Shown here piece by piece: positions 13,515 to 23,266 of a stretch of 64,000 bases of DNA. The first letter of the stretch is position 1. Each line of letters opens with the position of its first letter. The notes under the pieces are model-generated. The model was not told the origin of the DNA. It did not search any database and saw nothing but the letters and a program-made list of their open reading frames with translations. The translations under genes were made by a program, and so were the position numbers. Location of the stretch: contig NC_064819.1 of the NCBI RefSeq assembly GCF_024166365.1, positions 1,190,501 to 1,254,500 of the forward strand, read 5' to 3'. Origin of the DNA: Elephas maximus indicus. Taxonomy: Eukaryota > Chordata > Mammalia > Proboscidea > Elephantidae.

Positions 13515-13915
13515 GGAAATGTTTAATCTATCCATGTTGCTTTATGTACGTATTATTGTTTCTTCTAATTGTTGCACACTACTCTCTGTAACTCTCCCGG
13601 TGAGGAATGCCCACAAACACAGGTAAAGCATTCTCCTGTGTCCCTTCGTGACCTGTGTCCTTTTTTGGGATTACTCAGGAATGGGATATAAGTAATTCCA
13701 CTAGGTACTGCAGGATTCCTCTCTAAACACTGTACCAGTCCACACTCCCATCAGCACGGCATGAGGGTTTCTCTACCTTCTCATCTGTTTGAGTGCTTAG
13801 CATGATCTAACCTACAATTTTTGCCATTCTAATAAAGACACATTTTATTGTTATTTTAAATCACCTCTATCTGGTAAGTTTGAGTATGTCTACACACTTG
13901 TTGACCTTTTGGGTT
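13515..13915 (-). mobile_element. Old antisense L1 3'-region remnant
   Basis: Diverged sequence that resembles the complement of old L1 3' regions (e.g. TACTCAGGAATGGGAT, CACACTCCCATCAGCA). There are no open frames. The identification rests on recalled consensus. Confidence 0.45.
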
Positions 13916-14095
13916 TCTTGTGTAAATTGTCAGTTTCCAAGATGGCCCACAATGATCCTCGCCTCTTGGTATTCATGCCCTTGAATAGTTTCTTCTCTCA
14001 CTTTATAGGGCTGACCTGTGTAACCAAAAGGATGTTGAGAAAATTTGGTGTGCGAATTCTGACAGTATGTCATAAAAGACACCTGTGTAGCTTCT

Positions 14096-14153
14096 ATAGG
14101 GTTGCTATGAGTCAGAATCGACTCGACGGCACTGGGTTTGCTTTTTTGTTTTG
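14096..14153 (+). mobile_element. AfroSINE 3' fragment
   Basis: Severely 5'-truncated copy of the RTE-like tail (GGGTTGCTATGAGTCAGAAT), flanked by GTGTAGCTTCT at 14085-14095 and 14154-14164. Confidence 0.85.
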
Positions 14154-14409
14154 GTGTAGCTTCTGCCTTGCCTCTTAGATGAATCGCTCTGGGAGAAGCC
14201 TGCTACCATGTCCCGAGGACACTCTAGCAGCCTGATGACAGGTTCACAAGGTAAGAAACTGAAGGCTTCTACCAACAGCCTGTGCCAACCTTCTGGTTAT
14301 GTGACTGGCTCATCTTAGAAGTAGCTCTTCCAGCTCCAGTCAAGCCTTCAGATATCTGCAATCCTGGCCAACATGTTGACTGCAACACCATAAGACTCTG
14401 AGACAGAAA

Positions 14410-14558
14410 CATTTGGGTAACCCATTGCCATCAAGTCAATGCCGACTCATAGCGACCCTATAGGACAGAGCAGAACTGCCCCATAGGGTTTCCAAGGAGC
14501 GGCTGGTGGATTCAAACTGTCAGCCTTTTAGTTAGCAGCTGAGCTCTTAACCACTGCA
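14410..14558 (-). mobile_element. AfroSINE, antisense
   Basis: Full tRNA-derived SINE read on the minus strand. It is flanked by two 42-bp near-identical segments (14368-14409 and 14559-14600) rather than a short duplication. Confidence 0.9.
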
Positions 14559-15128
14559 CCAACATCTTGACTGCAACATCACAAGACCCTGAGACAGAAA
14601 GAGCTGGCTAAGCCACTCCCAAATTCCTGACCCACACAAACTGAGAGAGATAAGTGTTTATTATTGTTTTAAGCCACTATGTTTTGGGGTCATTTGTTAT
14701 GTAGCAGCAGATAACTAATACCCAGCTGCTTTTGTTATTTACAGTTCTCTGCATAAAATTAAAAAAGTTCTGTCAGTTTTAGACTTTACAAATATCCTCT
14801 CTCAAACTACTATTTGTGTATTAAATTTATTCATAATACCTTTCATTGAAAATAAATCCATAACTTTGGTGTAATTTTTTTTTTTTTTTTTTTGCATTAT
14901 GGTCTACACTGGGGGTGGGAGGGAGATGTTGGGGTTTCAAAAGCCATTTTACATCCTAGATCACAAGATATTCTCCAACATTTTCTTCTAGTAAGTTTAT
15001 AATTTTACCACTCACAGGAGTTATCCGGCTTACCTCCATACTTTGATCAGGGCTCATTTACTTCTATTCAGATATATGTTTTCACGCAAGAACTAACATG
15101 TTCCTTTAAATCTCTGTTAAGATGTAGA

Positions 15129-15196
15129 AAACCAAAACCAAACCACTGCCATCAAGTCGATTCCGACTTATGGTGACCGCATTCCCCATTCTGTAG
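15129..15196 (-). mobile_element. AfroSINE 3' fragment, antisense
   Basis: Only the tail region is present (AAACCACTGCCATCAAGTCG onward); it decays after about 60 bp. Confidence 0.7.
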
Positions 15197-15231
15197 CCTA
15201 ACAAATAATAAACTTTACCTATGAAGCAACT

Positions 15232-15400
15232 GGAAACCCTGGTGGCATAGTTGTTAAGAGCTATGGCTGCTAATCAAAAGGTAGGCAGTTCAAATCCACC
15301 AGGTGCTCCTTGGAAACCATATGGGGCAGTTCTACTCTGTCCTATAGTCGCTATGAGTTGGAATTGACATCACAGCAATGGGTTTGTTTTTTTTGGTTTT
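15232..15400 (+). mobile_element. AfroSINE
   Basis: Complete copy: the tRNA-like head starts CCCTGGTGGCATAG, with a B-box-like GGCAGTTCAAATCC, and it ends in a TG-rich tail. Confidence 0.92.
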
Positions 15401-16942
15401 ATAAATCAACTTAGTAAACCTCATGTGCTTATAACAAAATTCCTTTTACAAGACCTCTTATATGTACTTATCTAATAATTTTTTTTATATAATAATTTTA
15501 GGAGAATCAGGCTTAAGTTGCTTGCTTGCCTCTCCTTTTTTGAAATAGAACCCTGAATCCTACAAAATGAACTATGCATTCTTTAGACAAATGAGTTTGC
15601 CAGAAGTACTCTGGGAGCTCTCAAATTACAGATTTATTTGAGTAATATTTTAAAAACACGCCAGCCATTTTTGAAAATGCTAAAAACTGTAAACACAAAC
15701 ATGTTATATAGCAAATGTTTAGTACATCTATGGGGTTAAGGACCTAGGTTTACCATAAGTAAGGCAGCCTTGTCTTTGGCTCCGCAGAAATAACCCTTGA
15801 AGTAACTGGGGTGACTTGTTCTGGGACTTTCAGGCCACACCAGATCTACGCTGACAAGTGGGGGCTGGCCAGACCAGAATAAATTCACCTGTAAGGCTGA
15901 TTAAGAAGCCTCAGGAGGCATGAGTTAGCCATCACTCAGGACTGGCTTAGAAGGCTCAGAGCTTCGGGTCGGTGAAGCTAGGAGGACGTGCCCCTGAGAC
16001 ACAGCACCTCCACATTGAGAAGCTTCCCAGGCCTCACCCATGAATTTCTTCCTTATGACAATCCTGAAGTATATCCTTTTACTATAATAAAACCGGTAGT
16101 AAGAAGTATAACATCTTTAGTGAGTTCTGTGACCCATTTCGGCCAATTAATGAACCCAAAGATGGTGTCCTCTCAACTTGTAAGGTCTAAGCTCACCCCA
16201 GGTGGCTGGGGTCAGAGAGAGAGGAGTACCCTGTCAGCAGCTGGTGTCAGAAAGGGAGAACGGGAAAGTGAGGATGTGACTGACCTCCACCTCCTAGGAA
16301 TTGCCTTTATGCCGATTCTCATTCGTGAAGCTATCATTGTTACATGGCATACCATCACATTGTATTTCCAGGCTAAACTATTCATGTGCAGAGCTCAGAT
16401 AAACATTCTTTACCATCTAGCTTAACTGAGGAGTATCTTGAAATTGGTGTTTGAAAAAACAGAGACTTCTGCCTCAGAATATAGAGATGGAAGGAGTGTT
16501 GCTTCCCCACTTGCAGTGAAAAGAAAAAAATAAATAACAGGAGTGAACTTCAAGACTTTTTTCGAACCCACTGGAGAGTCACTAGGTCTGGTCCATTTTG
16601 GACCAAAATGGGTCCCACTTGGTCCAAATTCTCTTCTACAGGAAGGAGAGACACAAGTATCTGCTCACTTGGGGTAGATATAACAGGTCATAAGAGTTCA
16701 GGTACAACAGCTGACAAATCGGTAAAGTCAGAGCGCAGGATGGCAAACAGTGTGAAACTGCTGGCGTCAAAGGTATTAGGCAAGTCCACATCCTCTTGTA
16801 GGCTTTTTCTCCACCAACTCCACCTGGCACTCACTGACAAGACTGGAAAGAGCCCTAAGAAGCATCCACTGTGGTACAGATCTGGGAGTGGGCAACAACA
16901 GCCGTGTAGAAGGTGCAGAAACTCCCCCATATCTTTCTCCTC
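15401..16942. other. Intergenic stretch without a recognised gene
   Basis: Open frames here (such as 15988-16425) have no recognisable protein features. About 15820-16300 may be a decayed LTR (CAGACCAGAATAAATTCACC and similar), but I cannot name a family. The rest is unremarkable. Confidence 0.4.
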
Positions 16943-18990
16943 TGTAATCGGTTGAATAGTGTCCACCCAAAACTCATGTCCACCAGGAACTTCAGACTGT
17001 GATGTTATTTGGAAACAGGGCCTTTGCAGATGTAATCAAGTTAAGGTGGGGGTCACTGGGCTTGTGTCCTTACAAAAGAAGTGGACATACAGAGAAACAG
17101 AGAAGTCCTTGTGAAGTTGGAGGCAGAGGCTGGAGCGATGCACCTACAATTCAAGGAACGTCAAGGATTGGTGGCAACCACCAGAAGCTGAAAGAGGTAA
17201 GGAACTGTTTCTCCCTCAGAGCCTCCAGAACTGTGAGAGAATAAATTCCTGTTATTTAAAGCCACCCAATTTGTCATCATTTGTCATGGCAACCCAAGAA
17301 ACAATTACAGATTTTGGTACCAGGAAGTGGGGTGCTGCTGTAACAAATAGCTAAAAATGTGGACGTGGCTGTGTAATTGGAAAACAGGTAGAGGCTGGAA
17401 AAATTTTGAGATGCTTGGTTAAAAAAAAAAAAAAAGCCCAAATGGACTTGAAGAGACGGCTAGTAGTAACATGGATGAGGGCAATTCTGGGGGGCTCAGA
17501 TGGGAAGTTAGGAGCATGCAAGAGAAAGTGCCTATCGTCTTAGAGAAAACATGTATTGTCATGAACAGAATGCTTTAGAAATATGAATGTTAAAGGTGCT
17601 TCTGGTAAGGTCTCAGAAGGGAATGGGGAACATGTTATTGAACACTGGAGGAAGAGGTGATCTTTGTTTTAAAGTGGCAGAACACTGGGCTGAACTTAGA
17701 TGGAACACACAACTCGTAAGCAATGAACTTGGATATTTCACTGAGGATATTTCCAAGCAAAGCGTGCAAGGTGTGGCCTGGTTTCTCCTTGCTACTTATA
17801 GTAACATGCAAGCGGAACCAGAAATTGATGAACTAGAAAACCTTCAGCCTATCCATATGGCAAAAGATGCTAAACCATGCTCTGGAGAGTGGCTGGACAA
17901 CCTGTTGCTGAAGAGATTCAGTGTGTGACTCAGCAGAAGCCAGGAATAGGGATGGGATTATGCAGGAAGGATCTGTGGATAACTGTCTTGTCCAATGACA
18001 TGGATCCTCTTGACATTCATAGGAGGCGCACAAAGTTTTTGATCATGTCATACCAGCAAAAACACTGCTAGCTTTGGCAAAAAGGGTCAAAAGGACAAAA
18101 TGAAGAAGGCTACCGGACTTCTGAGATACTACAGGCAGGCAACGGGCTGATAGAACGAATTGGCTGCAAACACATGCTACCCTTCAAGAAAGAGAAAGAC
18201 AGCATGCCTAGGAGTGCAGAGCTGTGGACGCAGAGGCAGAGGTAGAGGCCAGAGTTGTTGGCCCAGAGGCAGGGGCTGGTGGGACCAAGCCGCAGAGTCT
18301 CAGGCCTTGAAACCTAACGGACTTTGCCCTGCTGGGTTTCAAACTTGCTTGGGACCAATGATCCCTTTAATCCATCCAATTTCTTCTTTTTGGAATGAGA
18401 ATATCTCTGTAATGGGTTGAATAGTGTCCCCCAAAATTCATGTCCAACCAGAACCTCAGACCATGATCTTATTTACCCGTTGCTGTCAAGTTGATTCCAA
18501 CTCACAGTGATCCTACAGGGAAGAGTAGAACTGCCCCCATTGGGTTTCCAAGGAGTGGCTGGTAGATTTGAACTGTCGACCTTCTTAATCACTGCGCCAC
18601 CAGGGCTTCTGATCTTACTTGGAAACAGGGTTTTTGCAAATGTAATTAAAGATCTTTAGATGAAATCATCCTAATTTAGGGTGGACCCTAAATTCAGACT
18701 CTGGCATCCTTACAAAAGCAAAGGACACACAGAGACAAAGGGATGTGGTCACGAGAAGACAGAAGCAGAGACTGGACTTATGCTGCTACAAGCCGAGGAA
18801 CACCAGGAATCACCAGAAGCTGGAGGAGTCAAGAAAGGATTCTCCCCTAGAGATTTCGGAGGGAGTGTGGCCCTGCCGACACTTTCATTTCGGACTTCTA
18901 GCCTCCATAATTACGAGAGAAGAGATTTTTGTTGTTTTAAGCCACCAAGTCTGTGATAATTTGGTAGGTTGCCCTAGGAAAGGAATCCAG
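16943..18990 (+). mobile_element. MaLR (MLT1-type) endogenous element with both LTRs
   Basis: The 5' LTR is 16943-17309, starting TGTAATCGGTTG and ending AATTACA. An internal region (17310-18407) starts GATTTTGGTACCAGGAAGTGG, typical of MaLR internal sequence. The 3' LTR is 18408-18990, starting TGTAATGGGTTG. The LTRs are homologous and end TG...CA. The internal open frame at 17587-17928 is a gag-like remnant at most. The 3' LTR carries an antisense SINE. Long dead. Confidence 0.8.
18475..18610 (-). mobile_element. AfroSINE, antisense, in the MaLR 3' LTR
   Basis: Flanked by GATCTTATTT (18465-18474) and GATCTTACTT (18611-18620), one mismatch apart. It is therefore younger than the LTR. Confidence 0.92.
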
Positions 18991-20046
18991 CCTCTATCTC
19001 CATTTCAGAACAGAAGACTTCCTGGGGGAAGGGGGAGCACTGGTGGCCTTAGGGCACTGTGAGCAGTTCCTGCAGCTGGGAGCGGAGGACAAGGATGAAA
19101 AACCTCACTGCTGTGAAGGCTCAGGAGTCTGCACCCACAACTGCAGCTAGCAGAAGTGCGGAACTGACAAGGCCACACCCAGGGACCAAGGGGCGGCGTG
19201 TACGCCTTGATCAGAGACCTCAGCTACCTCCAGCACCATTCCACCGCCAGGCTCATAAGCTTCAAATATCAAGTGAGGGTGGAATGCTGCTGGAAGCAGG
19301 ACAAGGGACACGCGAGGACCTGCCGCAAGCCCATTCTGAGGCCCAGCACAACAGGAAGGTGTAAAAGTTAAGAATCAAACACACGTTGCTCTGGTAAGCC
19401 AGCCCCACCCCCATCACAGGCTATACTTAGTTAATAGCCTGCGGTGAAGATAGCATCCAGCTGATAAACCACAGAAGCCAGCCCAGCCCAATTCCTGATC
19501 AGGTTACTGCAAGCCCCCACACTAAAGACCTAGCAGGAGGCATATCCATTTTTAAGCAAGAAACGTATGTAACTTAGCTTCTTCTGTATGACACAACGTG
19601 TTTGCATTTCAACAAAAAACAAGGTACAAGAAAACACGACAAGGCCACAATCCCAAGGGACAGAGCAATCATCAGAATCCTACCTAGATACCATACAAAT
19701 ACTGCAAGAATCTTTCAAGAAATTTTAAATTGTGGTTAATAACGCTAAAAACACTAATAGAAAAGCTGGAGAACATACATATAAAGATGGGTAGTTTCAG
19801 CAAAAAGTTAAGACATTACATGAAAGAACCAAATGGAAATGATAGAGATGAAAAAAAAGTTATACAAAGAGATGGGCACATCCCCTTTGGGGGATTTTTC
19901 CCCAATTCCTAATTTCAATCTTGAGAAAACATGAGACAAACCCAAACCGAGGGATATTCTACAAATTCTCTGAACATGACTCTTCAGAAGGGTGAAGATC
20001 ACAAGAGAGAGGAAACATTACAGACTGGAGACTACAGAGACGTGAA
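18991..20046. other. Intergenic stretch, possible old L1-type remnant
   Basis: No gene is recognised. Around 19600-19900 phrases such as AAAGAACCAAATGGAAAT resemble ancient L1/HAL1 ORF1-region sequence, with low certainty. The other open frames (18745-19364) look random. Confidence 0.3.
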
Positions 20047-20710
20047 GGGGCCCTGGTGGCGTAATGTTTAAGTACTCAGCTGCTAACCGACAGGTTGGCA
20101 GTTCGAACCCACCCAGCCACTCTGGGAAGAAAGACCTGGTGATCTGTTTCCATAAAGATTACAGCCTAGGAAACCCTATGGTGATCTGCTCCCATAAAGA
20201 TTACAGCCTAGGAGACCCTATGGTGATCTGCTCCCATAAAGATTACAGCCTAGGAGACCCTATGGTGATCTGCTCCCATAAAGATTACAGCCTAGGAGAC
20301 CCTATGGTGATCTGCTCCCATAAAGATTACAGCCTAGGAGACCCTATGGTGATCTGCTCCCATAAAGATTACAGCCTAGGAGACCCTATGGTGATCTGCT
20401 CCCATAAAGATTACAGCCTAGGAGACCCTATGGTGATCTGCTCCCATAAAGATTACAGCCTAGGAGACCCTATGGTGATCTGCTCCCATAAAGATTACAG
20501 CCTAGGAGACCCTATGGTGATCTGCTCCCATAAAGATTACAGCCTAGGAGACCCTGTGGTGATCTGCTCCCATAAAGATTACAGCCTAGGAGACCCTGTG
20601 GTGATCTGCTCCCATAAAGATTACAGCCTAGGAGACCCTATGGGGCAGTTCTACTCTCTCACATGAAGTCAATAAGCACTGGAATCAACTCCACAGCACC
20701 CCATAATGAG
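20047..20710 (+). mobile_element. AfroSINE expanded by an internal minisatellite
   Basis: The SINE head (CCCTGGTGGCGTAATG, GGCAGTTCGAACCC) and the tail (ATGGGGCAGTTCTACTCT onward) are separated by twelve copies of a 42-bp block that a normal long-form SINE has once. Confidence 0.93.
20138..20641 (+). repeat. 12 x 42-bp tandem repeat inside the SINE
   Basis: Exactly 504 bp. The unit starts GGTGATCTGCTCCCATAAAG and ends GGAGACCCTAT. The first unit differs at several places (GATCTGTTTCC, GGAAACC); the next ones are almost identical and the last two share CCTGTG. As 42 is divisible by 3, one frame stays open. Confidence 0.98.
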
Positions 20711-20726
20711 ACATCATGAGTAAAAG

Positions 20727-20960
20727 CAATGTAGTGCCCTGAACTGGATCCTGAAACAGAAAAAAAAAAAGTAGAAACTGGGAAAATCTGTATCTTATTT
20801 AATAGTATTGTGTCAATGCTAACTTCTAGGTTAGATAAGTGTACCATGGTTGTGCAAGATACTAACATAAGAGGAACTTGAAGGGTTCGCCTGAACACTA
20901 CGTTATCTTCCTAACTCTTCTGTACTTCTAAAGTTATTTCAAAATAAAATTAAAAAGACA
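20727..20960 (+). mobile_element. Old L1-type 3' end remnant
   Basis: Resembles recalled old L1 3' UTR sequence (TGAACTGGATCCTGAAACAG, TAAGTGTACCATGGTTGTGC), ending in A-rich AAAATAAAATTAAAAAG. Family uncertain. Confidence 0.4.
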
Positions 20961-21578
20961 AAAAGCTATTGCCATTTGCTCCTACTTATTTTTCCTACTT
21001 ATTTATGTAAATCTTAAGTTTTAAAACACTAGGAAACAGAAATAAAAAATAAGCCAGATGCTAAAGCTTCTAAGACTGTCATCCATACGCTGAATTTCAG
21101 TTCTAGGTTTACCAAAAGTTTCATTGTTCACTGTTCTTCACCTTACTGTCCTCAACGAATATTATAAATATGAGCTCATAAAAACACATTTAAACCCTTA
21201 ACATACTCACTTTCCTTTTATGTACTGGGATCAACGTAAAGATTTCATTTGGAAAAAAGGTCTTGTGAAAATAAAAAGGTTCGGTCAACAAGATCATTTA
21301 CGCCACCAAGTGGTGACTGAGATAAATGACCGCTGACAACCAGTAAAAAAAAAAATAAGGCTGTTTGCACTTTTAATAGGACCTAAATGGGAGAAAAATG
21401 TGGACAATTTGATAATACTTAATACTGGAGACATTTATATTATAGATATTCACAATATAAGTTTCTAGTAAAATCGGTTTGGAAGGTTCATTTGAATTAA
21501 GAAAGGAAATAGCTTGTTGGCTACATAGACAAGCGGGATTATCTGGTATATTTATCAGCAGATGATGCATAGGCTTAC

Positions 21579-21743
21579 CAAAAACCAAACCCAGTGCCGT
21601 CGAGTTGACTCCGACTCATAGCGACCCTATAGGACAGGGTTAGAACTGCCCCATAGAGTTTCCAAGGAGCGCCTGGTGGATTCGAACTGCCGACCCTTTG
21701 GTTAGCAGCCACAGCACTTAACCACTACGCCACCAGGGTTTCC
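21579..21743 (-). mobile_element. AfroSINE, antisense, near consensus
   Basis: Full-length, little-diverged copy from AAAACCAAACCCAGTGCCG to CACCAGGGTTTCC. Confidence 0.93.
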
Positions 21744-22393
21744 AGCTTACACCTCCATATTACACATGTCAAACACTGCCTTACCTCCACCAAGTCACTA
21801 TATACATTACAGAGATTTCCTTCGCGATACAAGAATTAGACTACAACTGGAAAAGGGAGAAAAATAAAGGGATCTGAAGATAAGATTATCCCTGAAGAAG
21901 AAGGAAAAAAAAAAAAAACCTAAGGTTCCCTTAGAGGGAACTCAACAAGGTGGATGAGAGGCAATGTATGGACATAAAGGGAACGTAAAACAGGGAAGAG
22001 TCCAAAAGCGGGGTCCTCTTACCCCCTGGATCTCAGTGCCGTCCCAGGGTAGAACTAGCCTTTCCAAATGCCTCCATCCAAGTCTATAAACGGAGGTCAC
22101 ACGATAAAGAGAGCCCTGTCTGTTCTAATACTCTATTGTACTATGAAGTACTCTAACAGACAGTCATGAGAAAGACTCCTGTGTCCTTAATTGAAGAAAA
22201 GACTTTTGGTGGAACCAACCTAATAAAGCAATCAGGAAACAATATAAATAACAACACTCATCATATTCCTGGCACACAGCAAGCGCTTTCTAACTATCAA
22301 CTACGAGCAGGCAGGCAGAGGGGGAAACGAGATAACAAAGAGGAAAAGGGACAGCGGCCTAGCATGCAGTCTCCTCTATCCTAGTTCTGACAC
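21744..22393. other. Intergenic stretch, nothing recognised
   Basis: Contains an A-run at about 21906-21918 and no supported gene or repeat. It lies about 600-1250 bp beyond the ATG3 poly(A) signals. Confidence 0.4.
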
Positions 22394-22854
22394 TGTTACC
22401 AGTTGAACTGTACCCCCTAAAAATGTGTGCTGGAATCCTAAACCCTAGATCCGTGGGTGCGATCTAAGGTAATGTGATGCAATTACTTACCCCCAATGTA
22501 GTACAATGTCAATACCCTCCATGATACGATGCAATGTAATCAATCAGTTGAGGCCATACCAGTGTAGGGTAGATCCTAAACCCTAATCACTTCTGAGTTT
22601 TAAAAAGACCAGAAGAGACAGAGGCTCACATACACAGGGAAAGACAGATGACACATGAAGATGGCTACAAGCCAAGGACTCAAGGATGGCCAGCAGACAC
22701 CAGAAACCGAGGGAGAGGCTCAAGGGAGGAATCCACACGGCTGAGACCCTGACTTGGCCTTTGAGTCTCCAGAACTATGAGAAGACAAATTTCTGTTCTT
22801 GAAAGCCACCCACTTGTAGTACTTCCGTTACAGCAGCGCTAGGAAACTTAGACA
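22394..22854 (+). mobile_element. Solo MaLR/MLT1-like LTR
   Basis: Starts TGTTACCAGTTGAACTGT and ends CGCTAGGAAACTTAGACA. Its body (CTCCAGAACTATGAGAAGAC, AAATTTCTGTTCTTGAAAGC) matches the LTRs at 35872 and 50925-53564. Confidence 0.65.
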
Positions 22855-22989
22855 CGCTATTACACATTTAACACCTTCCTCAGGAATTGAATCAAAAACG
22901 CCGTCATCGTTCTCTACGACACACTTCTTCATTAAAAGAGCTGTTATTCAGGAAGATCCCATTATAGCCTTTTGATAAGAAGCAAGAAA

Positions 22990-23184
22990 AGCGTTTCTTT
23001 ACATTCATTTTTATTAAACAAATAAGGCTGGTAGTGGAACACCTTTTTTATTTAATGCATAAACACGTAAGTCCCTTTATTAGAGAAATTGTATATATTG
23101 GCGAACATGGTCAATGGTCACATCTATGGGTTAATTATTTAAAAATCAGAACCAATAATTAGGATAGATTCTAGGCTCTCTTCA
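22990..23184 (-). other. ATG3: ATG3 3' untranslated region and poly(A) signals
   Basis: Sequence after the ATG3 stop codon on the minus strand. AATAAA (read as tttatt on the plus strand) occurs at 23081-23076, 23052-23047 and 23015-23010, so cleavage is expected within about 30 nt of one of them. The lower boundary is an estimate. Confidence 0.6.
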
Positions 23185-23266
23185 TTACATTGTGAAGTGT
23201 CTTGTGTAGTCATATTCTATGGTTGGAATGACAGCTTGTACAAATTTCAAGAAAATTAGAAGATAC
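23185..23266 (-). CDS. ATG3: ATG3 coding exon 12 (last exon, stop)
   Basis: Begins with the G of Met287 and encodes [10 protein letters not shown] to DYTRHFTM, then TAA at 23187-23185. The acceptor is GACCTTTAG|GTATC. Upstream there is TTTTCCTTAGC, close to the U12 branch-site consensus, with its A about 15 nt before the exon. Confidence 0.96.

Larger units (their letters stand above)
13916..14722 (+). mobile_element. MaLR-type LTR carrying two SINE insertions
   Basis: Ends with the typical MaLR 3' signature TTTTAAGCCACTATGTTTTGG and AGATAACTAATAC. A SINE tail fragment at 14096-14153 and a full antisense SINE at 14410-14558 interrupt it. The left boundary is approximate. Confidence 0.55.

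Noticed and set aside
15232-15310. tRNA-like A and B boxes (also at other SINE heads)
   Set aside because: These are the tRNA-derived heads of AfroSINEs, not tRNA genes: no intact cloverleaf, and followed by the SINE body.
20138-20641. Regular repeats suggesting a CRISPR array
   Set aside because: Units are contiguous without unique spacers, and the genome is mammalian.
20064-20666. 200-codon open frame of 14-residue repeats
   Set aside because: It is the translation of a SINE-internal 42-bp minisatellite; unit length divisible by three explains the open frame.
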